Shown here in pieces: positions 10,601 through 18,139 of a stretch of DNA of 64,000 bases. Origin of the DNA: Christiangramia forsetii KT0803 (lineage in GTDB: Bacteria > Bacteroidota > Bacteroidia > Flavobacteriales > Flavobacteriaceae); NCBI RefSeq assembly GCF_000060345.1, contig NC_008571.1, positions 1,240,001 to 1,304,000 of the forward strand, written 5' to 3'. The notes below the pieces were generated by a model, which was not told where the DNA came from, made no database searches, and saw only the letters and a list, made by a program, of their open reading frames with translations. A program made the position numbers and the translations under genes. Numbering within the stretch: position 1 is the stretch's first letter; the number at the start of each line of letters is the position of its first letter.

Positions 10601-12090
10601 GAACCAAAGAACGAATACGACCTATTATGTTAACAGCAACAACAGATATTTTTGGATTTCTGCCGATGGCTTTTTCATCGTCAGCAGGAGCTGAAGTACA
10701 ACGACCCCTTGCTACGGTTGTTATTGGAGGCATGCTTACAGCTACCTTACTTACTCTGGTTGTTCTTCCTGTCCTTTATACATTTGTAGAGAAGAGACGA
10801 GAGAAAAAGGAACAGAACAAGCTTGGTTCTTCCAATTCACGATCTTTAGCCACAATTTTGATAATTGGATTGATGTTAGGCGGAACCTTTTCCGTAAATG
10901 CACAATCTGATGAAATGTCATCGGAAAATCCAATACAGGATTCTTTACAAACTATTAGTTTGGAAGAGGCTAAAGAAATGGCAATCCAAAACTTTCCACA
11001 ATTAAAAGCTGCCCAACTTGAAATTGAAAGTGAGGAAGTATTGCGTAAAACCGCTTATGATTTTGGGAATACCCAAATCTTTACAGGAAAAGAAGAGGTA
11101 GGAAATGGTTCTGATGGGATCTATACCCAAATTGGTGTTCAACAACAAGGCATAGATGTTTTTGGAATAGCTCCCCGTTTGAAATTACAGAAAGAAAGGG
11201 TGGCACTTGCTGAAAATGCCTTAGAGCTATCTACTATTGAAATTGAACGTGAAGTAAGCAGGGCCTGGACATCTGTTTATACAACTAAAAAGGCGTATCA
11301 GGTATATAGAAAAATGGATTCAATTTTTGAAGATATTGAAAGGGCTGCAAGAATCCGGTATGAGACAGAAGCTACCTCTAAACTGGAATATCTTGCTACC
11401 TCCAACCAGGCGAACGAGGTTAAAATACAGCTGGAACAGTCATACCGAAATTACCTGAAATCAATACAGCGTTTAAACCTATGGTTTGTTAGTGATACGA
11501 TTTATGATGTACCAGATTTGCCTGTTGAAACTTTAGACAAACCTTTAAACTTTCTGGTAGAGTCGCTTGAAAATCATCCGTTGCTACAGGTTTCGGAACA
11601 AAGGATAGATGTTGCCAAAGCGGTTACCAGAGAACGAAAATCTGAATTTTTGCCCAAATTTCAGGGTCAGTACGGTAGGCAGGAAATAGCCGGGCAATCG
11701 GGTTTCTTCCAATATCAAATAGGAATTCAAATTCCGTTATTCTTTGGGCCTGAATTAGGCCGTACTCAGGAAGCAAAAGTGAATCGAAAGATTGCAGAGC
11801 AAAATTTTTACCAGGATAAACTCGAATTGGAAACCGCCTATAAAAATATGCGGGAAGAATTCATCAAATGGAGAAATTCATGGAATTATTATAAGGATGA
11901 AGCGCTTCCCTTGGCTAAAGAGCAACAAGATGGATCAGTGCTGGCCTTTAAGGAAGGCGCTATCGATTATGTGACATTTCTCCAAAATATAAGAGATGCC
12001 ATTAGAATCGAGGTAAATGCCTGGAGTGCTTTTAACGATTATCTCGACAGCCGTTACCAACTGGAATATTACCTTAAGAATTCAAATTAA
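7657..12090 (+). CDS. CusA/CzcA-type heavy-metal RND pump fused to a TolC-like outer-membrane channel
   Basis: A 1477-residue fusion. Residues 1 to about 1045 form a complete heavy-metal RND proton antiporter with the intramembrane relay D400-x5-D406-x6-E413 in AIDFGIIIDGAVIIIEG. Residues about 1061-1083 form an extra hydrophobic helix ending SVNAQS, which looks like a former signal peptide. The rest is a TolC/CzcC outer-membrane efflux domain (ISLEEAKEMAIQNFPQLKAAQ onward). The helix would move the channel domain across the inner membrane. With the adaptor gene 22 nt downstream this makes a full tripartite pump. Cu/Ag is favoured by the copA neighbour, but Co/Zn/Cd cannot be excluded. Confidence 0.92.
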   Translation: MINKIIAFSINNKFIIGLLTLALIGMGIWSMSTVNLGSVPDITNNQVQVITQSPNLATEDIEQFVTYPVELSMGNLPGVTEIRSVSRFGLSVVTIVFEDDMGIYKPRQLVQEKLNEVRDQIPEKFGSPAMGPITTGLGEIYQYTIKPQKEYDTVYSPTELRTIQDWIVKRQMTLVEGVVEVNSFGGSIKQYEIAINPEKLNALNVSISQVFDALQKNNVNTGGAYIEKNNMANFIRGEGLIRSLDDIKSIVIKNENGVPVTIGDAAEEVQFGSQVRYGAFTQDGREAVGGMVLMLKGANPNKVIANVQDRMETVEQSLPEGLSIEPFLDRSVLIERTTSTVTQNLLEGALIVIFALVILLGSLRGGLITATTIPLSLLFAFILMKQFNVWANLMSLGAIDFGIIIDGAVIIIEGTVYEIQKRMRSGKIKFNKAKMDEVAYDAGSTMMGSAFFGQIIILIVFAPILFLTGVEGKMFRPMAFTFGFAMIGAIFLCLTYVPMMSALFMKPIQNKKNWFGKFERWLEKVSDKIIGGIQKGYMPLLKGALRLKFIVLGSAVVLLIVAGFIFSRMGGEFVPQLDEGDIAMQALIRPGSGLSEAIDVSTKIEDILLENFPEVETAVARIGVADIPTDPMPMDIADMFIVLEKDMDNWTSASSKEELIEKIKEKLNEELTGVNLVFSQPVELRFNELLTGVREDVAVKLYGEDLDLLAEKADKMAEIIQTIPGVGDVNPERTSGLPQMTVRFNRKKIAQYGLDIEKINDYISAAFAGGTAGVIFEGEKRFDMVIRFDEAHRQSIDDLRTLYIDLPDGTQVPIKEVADISYVPGPMQISRDNTFRRTYVGVNARGRDVESVVNDIQQKLDEELDLPPGYYITYGGEFENLQRAKGRLQIVVPIALFLIFVLLYFALQSFSQSIMIYIAIPLAAIGGIFALWLRDMPFSISAGVGFIVLFGVAVLNGLVLINRFNSLKEEGVTSIKDRIFTGTKERIRPIMLTATTDIFGFLPMAFSSSAGAEVQRPLATVVIGGMLTATLLTLVVLPVLYTFVEKRREKKEQNKLGSSNSRSLATILIIGLMLGGTFSVNAQSDEMSSENPIQDSLQTISLEEAKEMAIQNFPQLKAAQLEIESEEVLRKTAYDFGNTQIFTGKEEVGNGSDGIYTQIGVQQQGIDVFGIAPRLKLQKERVALAENALELSTIEIEREVSRAWTSVYTTKKAYQVYRKMDSIFEDIERAARIRYETEATSKLEYLATSNQANEVKIQLEQSYRNYLKSIQRLNLWFVSDTIYDVPDLPVETLDKPLNFLVESLENHPLLQVSEQRIDVAKAVTRERKSEFLPKFQGQYGRQEIAGQSGFFQYQIGIQIPLFFGPELGRTQEAKVNRKIAEQNFYQDKLELETAYKNMREEFIKWRNSWNYYKDEALPLAKEQQDGSVLAFKEGAIDYVTFLQNIRDAIRIEVNAWSAFNDYLDSRYQLEYYLKNSN

Positions 12091-12112
12091 AAATTAAAAT
12101 AAGAAAATCGAT

Positions 12113-13351
12113 ATGAATACAAGATCAATAAATATTCTAATGCTTGCCTTAACGCTCAGCATATTCTTTGGATGTAAAGAAAATCCTGCGGCAGGGGAAG
12201 ATGCTTCCAGTGAAACTGCAACTACTAATACCGAAGAAGGTGAAAATCACGGTGAGGAAGGAGATGAAGAAGAAGGAGGGATGCGTTCGGTACATCTTTC
12301 AGAAATGAAATTCAATAGTCTGGGGATTAAAGTAGATACCTTGCCTAAAAAAGCTTTGTCCGGTATTGTGGAAGCCAATGGCCAGTTAGAAGTGCCGCCA
12401 CAATATGAAGCTACCGTTACGGCAATTTTAGGCGGTAATATAACTTCTATAAAGGTTATTGAGGGGGATAAGGTAAATAAAGGTCAGGTGTTGGCTTATC
12501 TTTCTCACCCAAATTTAACCAGAATGCAGTCTGATTATATTAATGCATATAGTAGGATGCAATTTTTGGAAAAGGAATTTGAAAGACAGAAACGTTTATA
12601 TGAAGCAGAGGTAGGATCTGGAAAATCTTTTCAACAAACCCAATCAGATTACCAGTCTGTACAAGGTGAAGTGCGGGGGTATGAATCACAGTTACGGCAG
12701 TTAAACCTAAATGCTTCCCAGGTTAGAGACGGTGAATTATATGAATATATTCCGGTAGTAAGCCCAATTGGAGGTTATATTGAAAAAGTACTGGTACAGG
12801 TAGGACAATATGTAGACCCTCAGACCAGTATGTTTATGGTAGTTGATAATGAACATGTGCATGCCGATCTAATGGTTTTTGAAAAAGATATTTATAAGGT
12901 GAAAGAAGGCCAAAAGATTGCGTTTACACTGGAATCGGTTCCAGGCAGTAATTTAACCGGGGAAATTTATTCAGTGGGGAAACAATTTGAACAAAACCCC
13001 AAAGCGGTACATGTGCATGCAGAAATCGATAATAAAGAAGATTTTCTAATTCCGGGGATGTATATAAACGGAAAAATCAGGACCGGTGAAGAAGCTGTTC
13101 CTGCCTTACCGGAAGAAGCAATAATTGAAGAAGAAGGAAATCCCTACATCTTTACGGCCCAAAAACACCAGGAAGATGGTGAAACCGAATGGGAATTGAA
13201 ACCAGTGCAGGTTAGAACGGGAATAAATGAAGATGGTTGGGTTGAAATTAAACTGCTGGAGCCTCTGCCTGAAGGTACGTTGGTTGCCTATAATAATGCC
13301 TATTATCTGGTTTCTGAAATGCAGAAAAGCCAGACTTCCCATGGTCATTAA
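12113..13351 (+). CDS. RND efflux periplasmic adaptor lipoprotein (CusB/CzcB-type)
   Basis: A 412-residue membrane-fusion protein. The N-terminus has a lipobox-like FFGC (C21), so it is probably a lipoprotein, followed by a Glu/Gly/His-rich stretch. The barrel-sandwich halves are visible (GGNITSIKVIEGDKVNKGQ and PIGGYIEKVLVQVGQYV), separated by a coiled-coil hairpin (residues about 130-200), then beta-barrel and C-terminal membrane-proximal domains. It links the pump to its channel domain. It is transcribed 22 nt after the pump gene and is followed by an RNA-capable hairpin. Confidence 0.9.
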   Translation: MNTRSINILMLALTLSIFFGCKENPAAGEDASSETATTNTEEGENHGEEGDEEEGGMRSVHLSEMKFNSLGIKVDTLPKKALSGIVEANGQLEVPPQYEATVTAILGGNITSIKVIEGDKVNKGQVLAYLSHPNLTRMQSDYINAYSRMQFLEKEFERQKRLYEAEVGSGKSFQQTQSDYQSVQGEVRGYESQLRQLNLNASQVRDGELYEYIPVVSPIGGYIEKVLVQVGQYVDPQTSMFMVVDNEHVHADLMVFEKDIYKVKEGQKIAFTLESVPGSNLTGEIYSVGKQFEQNPKAVHVHAEIDNKEDFLIPGMYINGKIRTGEEAVPALPEEAIIEEEGNPYIFTAQKHQEDGETEWELKPVQVRTGINEDGWVEIKLLEPLPEGTLVAYNNAYYLVSEMQKSQTSHGH

Positions 13352-13367
13352 ATTAAAAAAATTAGAT

Positions 13368-13421
13368 GGATGGACTCTCTGTTAAATGTTTGTCTTAATT
13401 AAAATTCCAGAGGGTTCATCC
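13368..13421 (+). other. Intra-operon RNA hairpin, 14-bp stem
   Basis: Positions 13368-13381 (GGATGGACTCTCTG) pair with 13408-13421 (CAGAGGGTTCATCC) over 14 continuous base pairs if two G-U pairs are allowed, with a 26-nt loop. No U-run follows, so a simple terminator is unlikely; an RNA processing, stability or attenuation element between the adaptor and PII-like genes is possible. Confidence 0.5.
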
Positions 13422-13447
13422 TTAATACTAAAATTAATATTACAGCA

Positions 13448-13786
13448 ATGAAAGAAATAAAAGCATTTATAAAACCGAAACGAGTTCAAAAAGTGATAGA
13501 ATCCCTTAGTGAAAGTGGATTCAAAAGTATGACGCTTTCCCAGGGGGAAGGTACCGGGGCTTTTAAAGCAAAAGGCGCATCACCTTCTTTAGATTTCCGT
13601 GTAACAGACAGTCCGGTTGTAAAGTTAGAACTGGTATGTCAAAACGAAGAAGCACAATCAGCAATAGATATTATCCTTGAGAATGCAAAAACAACTGAAC
13701 CCGGTGACGGAATAATTTATCTTTCCGATATTGAAGATGCCTTCCAGATAAAAACCGGGGAATCCATAAAGCGTTACGACCCCTAA
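13448..13786 (+). CDS. PII-family (PII-NG-like) signalling protein
   Basis: A 112-residue PII-superfamily protein: KEIKAFIKPKRVQKVIESL at the N-terminus is the usual first strand-helix, and DGIIYLSDIEDAFQIKTGE matches the conserved C-terminal block of GlnB-like proteins. The T-loop region (SQGEGTGAFKAKG) differs from nitrogen-type GlnB/GlnK. A PII subgroup (PII-NG) is known to lie beside CusA/CzcA pumps, as here. It probably senses a nucleotide or metal signal and modulates efflux. There is no glnA or amtB nearby to support a nitrogen role. Confidence 0.8.
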   Translation: MKEIKAFIKPKRVQKVIESLSESGFKSMTLSQGEGTGAFKAKGASPSLDFRVTDSPVVKLELVCQNEEAQSAIDIILENAKTTEPGDGIIYLSDIEDAFQIKTGESIKRYDP

Positions 13787-13801
13787 ATACTTTTATAGCA
13801 A

Positions 13802-14224
13802 ATGGAAAAAATAGTAAAAAAGTTGGAAAGCAAAGGCATCCGCCCTACGGCAATGCGCTTGATGACCTATAGACGGCTGGCACAACTGAATGTGGCCGTT
13901 AGCTTAGGCGACCTTGGAAAGGATTTCGAAAGCTCGGAAAGGAGTACGCTTTTCCGTACTATGAAGACATTTGAAGAAAAAGGAATCGTGCATCAAATTG
14001 AGGATGGCACCGGCATCATTAAATATGCCCTGTGCGAAGACAATTGTGAATGTGAGGTGGGAAACGACCTTCACTTACATTTTCATTGCAATAGTTGCGG
14101 GGAAACCGTGTGCCTTACAGAGCACAAAATCCCTCAGATAAACCTGCCCGAAGGCTATGTGGCAGAGGATATCAATCTGGTGGCCAAGGGAGTCTGTGAG
14201 AAATGTAGCAATGACTTGGATTAA
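13802..14224 (+). CDS. Fur-family transcriptional regulator
   Basis: A 140-residue Fur/Zur-type repressor. The winged-helix part spans residues 1-80 (GIRPTAMRLMTYRRL, then STLFRTMKTFEEKGIVHQI). The C-terminal domain carries the DLHLHFHC metal motif and two CxxC pairs (HCNSCG and GVCEKCS) forming the structural zinc site. It starts 15 nt after the PII-like gene and so belongs to the metal-efflux operon end. It resembles the second Fur protein at 21181. Which metal it senses (Zn or Fe) cannot be settled from sequence; local regulation of efflux is inferred. Confidence 0.85.
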   Translation: MEKIVKKLESKGIRPTAMRLMTYRRLAQLNVAVSLGDLGKDFESSERSTLFRTMKTFEEKGIVHQIEDGTGIIKYALCEDNCECEVGNDLHLHFHCNSCGETVCLTEHKIPQINLPEGYVAEDINLVAKGVCEKCSNDLD

Positions 14225-14250
14225 GTTTTTTGATTTAAAAAATTGGAACA

Positions 14251-14610
14251 ATGATGAAAATTTATAAGAAAGAAAGCAAGGTATATATGGTAGCTCAAAA
14301 TAGATTGGATGCTACCGATTATGACAATTTGATATCTCAATTAAAAAACCATATACAGTCAAACCATAAAGTGTACTGGTATATTGAAATGGAAAATTTT
14401 GAGGGGTGGACCGCAAGTGCGTATTGGGAGGGCATTGAACTGAAACTTCCGAATGAAGAACGCGTTAAAAAGGTTGCATTGGTGGGAAATACAAAATGGC
14501 AAGAGCAATTTACGGAAGTTTTGATACCCTTTACAAGGGCACATATTAAATGCTTTAGCCCTGAAGAAAAAGATTTGGCCAAGGAATGGATGGAGAAAGG
14601 AAATCATTAA
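14251..14610 (+). CDS. SpoIIAA-like STAS-related protein (first copy)
   Basis: A 119-residue SpoIIAA-like protein (PF11964 type). Diagnostic segments are YWYIEMENFEGW, ALVGNTKWQEQF and CFSPEEKDLAKEWM. The start could equally be the second Met at 14254. These small STAS-related proteins recur in stress and metal islands; their biochemical role is not established. A paralogue lies at 28810 and a decayed partial copy at 15635. The SHOCT gene follows 20 nt downstream. Confidence 0.8.
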   Translation: MMKIYKKESKVYMVAQNRLDATDYDNLISQLKNHIQSNHKVYWYIEMENFEGWTASAYWEGIELKLPNEERVKKVALVGNTKWQEQFTEVLIPFTRAHIKCFSPEEKDLAKEWMEKGNH

Positions 14611-14630
14611 AAAAGTTAAATAGAAAGATT

Positions 14631-14882
14631 ATGATGGACAACTGGAATTTTGGGGGAATGCACTGGATATGGTGGGGACTTTGGATAATTCTTATCTTTT
14701 GGATATTTTTAATTCCTTACCCCACCCCTGGACAAAAACGGAAAAAAGACGGAGCAATGGAAATTCTAAGGGAGCGTTTTGCACGGGGCGAAATAAGCGA
14801 GGAAGAATATAAACACCGGGTAAATATTCTTCAAAATAAAAATGAACCAAAGGACCAGAAAAAAATTAGGCAGGAAAAATAA
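14631..14882 (+). CDS. SHOCT-domain small membrane protein (first copy)
   Basis: I prefer the ATG at 14631, giving an 83-residue protein that begins MMDNWNFGGMHWIWW; an upstream in-frame ATG lies inside the SpoIIAA-like gene. One strongly hydrophobic aromatic helix (IWWGLWIILIFWIFLI) is followed by a SHOCT motif (AMEILRERFARGEISEEEY), a short helical oligomerisation domain. Its TAA overlaps the YceI start codon by one base, so translation is probably coupled. Decayed copy at 15887. Confidence 0.75.
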   Translation: MMDNWNFGGMHWIWWGLWIILIFWIFLIPYPTPGQKRKKDGAMEILRERFARGEISEEEYKHRVNILQNKNEPKDQKKIRQEK

Positions 14883-15424
14883 TGGGAAAAGGACAACTAA
14901 CTATATTTTTTTTAATGCTGGCTCCTATCCTGCATACCCAAACTATATACAGTACACGGGAGGGGCATATCCTTATAAAAGCTAATATAGATGGCAAGGC
15001 ATTTAAGGCGGAAAGCCATCAACTTTCCATGTTTTTTGATTACACAAGTAAAGAAATTACGGGTTCCATAAATTTGAGAACTATAGACACAAATAATCCA
15101 CAGCTAGCCACCTATCTTAAAAGTACTCAAGCACCTATATGGATAAGATTTACCGGGAAGGTCCCGGTTGAGGATTTCCTTTTGCGCCCACATGAACCAA
15201 TTGATTTTAATTGGTTGGTAACGATCAGGCTTCCTAATAAAGAAGTGCAAAACTACTTTAAAGCGACATTGACCCACATCCCCCAAGGTCCTACATTTTC
15301 CTGTCTTTTAAGTGCCGGTGGATTTATAGAGAAAACTATAAGCCCAAGCTTAAATCAAGTGGTTCCTGGACTTGAAGGATCCATAGAAATAAAATTTGCC
15401 CAGCTTATTTTAAAGAAAGAGTGA
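14882..15424 (+). CDS. YceI-family periplasmic protein
   Basis: A 180-residue protein with a short signal peptide (LTIFFLMLAPILHTQT) and a beta-rich body typical of the YceI lipocalin-like fold, which binds isoprenoid or lipid ligands in the periplasm. KANIDGKAFKAESHQL near the N-terminus and the closing GSIEIKFAQLIL are the more conserved-looking parts. Divergent members of the family lack an obvious ligand signature, and this one is divergent. The ATG overlaps the SHOCT stop codon (ATAATG), implying translational coupling. Confidence 0.6.
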   Translation: MGKGQLTIFFLMLAPILHTQTIYSTREGHILIKANIDGKAFKAESHQLSMFFDYTSKEITGSINLRTIDTNNPQLATYLKSTQAPIWIRFTGKVPVEDFLLRPHEPIDFNWLVTIRLPNKEVQNYFKATLTHIPQGPTFSCLLSAGGFIEKTISPSLNQVVPGLEGSIEIKFAQLILKKE

Positions 15425-15552
15425 ATGCCATTTAATTCAAAATAACATAGAAAGATGAAAAAGTATAAATAGAATCCCATCCTCTTCCAGTAGTGCCTTA
15501 TTAAAATAGCGCTGGGGAGATGTAATAAGTGTAAATAAAATATCCTCCTGCC

Positions 15553-15567
15553 GTACAAAATTTGTAC
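15553..15567. promoter_or_regulatory. 15-bp dyad GTACAAA-A-TTTGTAC
   Basis: A perfect 7-bp inverted repeat around one central base, in the non-coding stretch between YceI and the decayed SpoIIAA copy. It could be a regulator site left by the duplicated module. No promoter box is visible next to it. Confidence 0.3.
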
Positions 15568-15634
15568 CGCAATTAGGGAGATAGATGTGATATATAAATA
15601 TTTCCGTCTTATCATTTTTCGCTTATTACTAATA

Positions 15635-15856
15635 ATGTAAAATTTTGAGGGGTGGACCGCAAGTGCGTATTGGAAGGGCATTGAACTGAAACTTCCGAAC
15701 GAAGAACGCGTTAAAAAGGTTGCATTGGTGGGAAATACAAAATGGAAGGAACAGTTTACGGAAGTTTTGATACCCTTTACAAAGGCACATATTAAATTCT
15801 TTAGCCCTGAAGAAAAAGATTTGGCCAAGGAATGGATGGAGAAAGGAAATCATTAA
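15635..15856 (+). pseudogene. 3' fragment of a second SpoIIAA-like gene
   Basis: This stretch repeats the last two thirds of the 14251-14610 gene with only scattered differences, from NFEGW to the stop, but lacks the first part and reads ATG-TAA immediately before NFEGW. It is a partial duplication and cannot make the full protein. The duplicated block continues into the SHOCT copy that follows; the YceI gene and about 210 nt separate the two blocks. Confidence 0.8.
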
Positions 15857-15886
15857 AAAAGTTAAATAAATTTAAACAGAAAGATT

Positions 15887-16105
15887 ATGATGGACGACTG
15901 ATATTTTGGGGGAATGCACTGGATATGGTGGGGGCTTTGGATAATCCTTATCTTTTGGATATTCTTAATTCCTTACCCCACGCCGGGACAAAACAGACGG
16001 AAAGATAAGGCTATGGAAGCCCTGAGAGATCGATACGCCCGGGACGAGATAAGCGATGAGGAATTTGAACAAAAGAAGAAAGTCCTTCAGGATAAGAAGA
16101 AGTAG
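15887..16105 (+). pseudogene. Second SHOCT-domain gene with an early stop codon
   Basis: The copy starts at the equivalent ATGATGGAC but its fifth codon is TGA (15899-15901), where the first copy has TGG (Trp). The remaining reading frame is intact from the internal ATG at 15914 (MHWIWWGLW) to 16105. It could therefore still give a 63-residue protein containing the hydrophobic helix and SHOCT motif (AMEALRDRYARDEISDEEF). Whether it is expressed from the internal start is unknown. Confidence 0.65.
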
Positions 16106-16163
16106 TTATAAGGCCACAGGTATCGAAGCCGATGGCACCTATGGCATATAAAAGAAGGTAAAA

Positions 16164-16925
16164 ATGAAAAAACGGAAAGTATTTGTTTTTATATTCATTG
16201 GATTAGCCCTTGGCTTATTTATAATACAGCCCCTGGCTATTTCACTCCACATGTATGACATGCAGGGAGATAATGGCGAATGGTGGAAATACCTGCTTGC
16301 TTCATATCAGCAGGAATTTAGAGTATGGGATTTGGATCAAGCCATAATCAAATTGCTATTTGGACTGCTGGGCATTGCCTTGTCGCTTATGTTTATGGTC
16401 AGGCAAAGAATATTTCAATTGACCGGAAGAAGAGATAAGCTGGAGGAGATCAGAGAGCTGATTGCGGCAGGAGAAAACCAGCAAGTAGAATTTAAATCTA
16501 CCTTGAGATGGGATTTGAGGCAGTTTAAACCGAATAAGGCTTTGGAAGACGTAATAGCAAAAACAATTGCCGGGTTTATGAACACCCAAGGAGGGCATTT
16601 AATTATCGGAATTGATGATGAAGGTAGTATTCTGGGGCTGGAACAGGATTATGGTACTTTAAAAAAACCTGGCAAGGACGGGTTTGAGCAATATATAATG
16701 CAATTGGTGTCCCTCAAGTTGGGTACCCATTTTTGCACTTTGGTTAAAGTGTCTTTTCACCAATTTGAAGAAAAGGATATCTGTTATGTAAGGGTTCACA
16801 AATCACAAAAACCTGTGTATTTGAATTTGGGCGATCGTTCGCATTTCTTTATCAGAACCGGGAACGGAACCCGCGAGTTGGATATGCCCGAGGCGTTGGA
16901 ATATATGGAAACATACTTAAACTAA
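16164..16925 (+). CDS. Membrane-anchored AlbA_2 (Schlafen-type) domain protein
   Basis: A 253-residue protein with two N-terminal membrane helices (residues about 7-27 and 64-80) and a cytoplasmic AlbA_2 domain. Diagnostic blocks are ENQQVEFKSTLRWD, KTIAGFMNTQGGHLIIGIDD and SHFFIRTGNGTRELD. The family is annotated as ATP-binding or nucleic-acid-binding; the function of membrane-anchored versions is unclear. It starts 58 nt after the SHOCT copy. Confidence 0.8.
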   Translation: MKKRKVFVFIFIGLALGLFIIQPLAISLHMYDMQGDNGEWWKYLLASYQQEFRVWDLDQAIIKLLFGLLGIALSLMFMVRQRIFQLTGRRDKLEEIRELIAAGENQQVEFKSTLRWDLRQFKPNKALEDVIAKTIAGFMNTQGGHLIIGIDDEGSILGLEQDYGTLKKPGKDGFEQYIMQLVSLKLGTHFCTLVKVSFHQFEEKDICYVRVHKSQKPVYLNLGDRSHFFIRTGNGTRELDMPEALEYMETYLN

Positions 16926-16930
16926 ACAAT

Positions 16931-17185
16931 ATGGGATTTTTAAAACATTTATTAAGAGGAAATTATGGTCATCATTCCAACAAGCATCAACGTAAAAATA
17001 ATGCCCCAAGATTTAATGAACCCAAGGTTGTTGTGAGATGTACAAAATGCGGCAAAAACAATCCTGAAAATGCTTCTTTTTGACAACATTGTGGCGAGCC
17101 TTTAGGTAAAGTAAAATGCATAAGTTGTCAAGAACCAATACCTATGGATGCAAAATTTTGTTCTAAATGTAGCAATGAAGTATAG
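16931..17185 (+). pseudogene. Double zinc-ribbon protein with in-frame UGA at a zinc-ligand position
   Basis: The frame from ATG 16931 gives a basic N-terminus, then a zinc ribbon RCTKCGKNNPENASF, then TGA (17081-17083), then QHCGEPLG and a second ribbon KCISCQEPIP...FCSKCSNEV ending at 17185. In intact ribbons the stop position would be Cys (FCQHCG). The simplest reading is TGC/TGT mutated to TGA, truncating the protein to 50 residues. Selenocysteine is formally possible but I see no support for it. Confidence 0.65.
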
Positions 17186-17242
17186 TTTACATTATGAGAA
17201 TAAGCAAACAACTTATTGAACGGACTTAAATAATTTTTAAAT

Positions 17243-18133
17243 ATGCTCTTAAATAAGCGGATATCAATTTTTGACTTCTTGAAAACCATAAAATTTGACC
17301 TGATATTTATCGGTAGTTATTCAATTCTGGTTGGCTATATGGACCAATATGGTTTTTTGTCAAAAATCTCTATTCCAATTGCAATAACCGGCGTTTTTGG
17401 TACTGCGGTGGCTCTACTTTTGGGTTTTCGAACCAATCAAGCCTATGAACGGTGGTGGGAAGCCCGTATTATTTGGGGGGCTATTGTCAATGATTCCAGA
17501 ACACTGGTCAGGCAGTGTGTGTCTTTTTTTGCAAGGGGTCAAGGAGGCTATCAAAAGATGGTGAAAGAGATGACCGATCGTCAGGTAATCTGGTGCTATG
17601 CCCTAGGGGAATCGTTGAGGAAACTACCCTTTTCCACTCGGGTTAAGGTATACTCAGAATCCTATGGGATTAAAGCATTTAATATTCCTAATGCTTTATT
17701 GTCACAACACTCTGAAACTTTGTTAAAGGCAAAAGAAATTGGTATGGTCAATGATTTTCAGCAGGTACAGATAGACAGTACTATAGCCAGGTTATGTGAT
17801 TCAATGGGCAAATGCGAACGTATAAAAAATACTGTCTTCCCCAAAGCACACAGCTTATTGATTCATTTGATCATCTACGTTTTTGCTACAATGTTGCCTT
17901 TTGGATTGGACGATAAAAATATAGCAGTTGAAATCGCTATAACATTTATTATACCAGTCATTTTCATTGCCATTGAAAAAACATCCATACTCATGCAGGA
18001 TCCCTTTGAAAACGACCCTTTGGATACACCCATGACTGATTTGGCCGAAACGATAGAAATAAACATTAAACAAATGATAGGTGAAACAGATGTTCCTGTA
18101 AAGAAAGAGCCAACAGATTATTATATTTTATAA
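17243..18133 (+). CDS. Bestrophin-family anion channel
   Basis: A 296-residue protein of the bestrophin/UPF0187 family. Signature segments are GFRTNQAYERWWEARIIWGAI (residues about 66-86) and FENDPLDTPMTDLAETIEI near the C-terminus, with membrane helices around residues 18-60 and 210-250. Bacterial members form pentameric ion channels in the inner membrane. MgtC follows after 6 nt, indicating an operon with the P1B-4 ATPase further down. A role in membrane potential or anion balance under metal stress is inferred. Confidence 0.88.
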   Translation: MLLNKRISIFDFLKTIKFDLIFIGSYSILVGYMDQYGFLSKISIPIAITGVFGTAVALLLGFRTNQAYERWWEARIIWGAIVNDSRTLVRQCVSFFARGQGGYQKMVKEMTDRQVIWCYALGESLRKLPFSTRVKVYSESYGIKAFNIPNALLSQHSETLLKAKEIGMVNDFQQVQIDSTIARLCDSMGKCERIKNTVFPKAHSLLIHLIIYVFATMLPFGLDDKNIAVEIAITFIIPVIFIAIEKTSILMQDPFENDPLDTPMTDLAETIEINIKQMIGETDVPVKKEPTDYYIL

Positions 18134-18139
18134 TACAAG

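Noticed and set aside
10404-10733. Minus-strand frame of 109 codons inside the RND pump gene
   Set aside because: Antisense to conserved membrane helices of the pump; low-complexity Ser/Ala/Pro composition typical of shadows.
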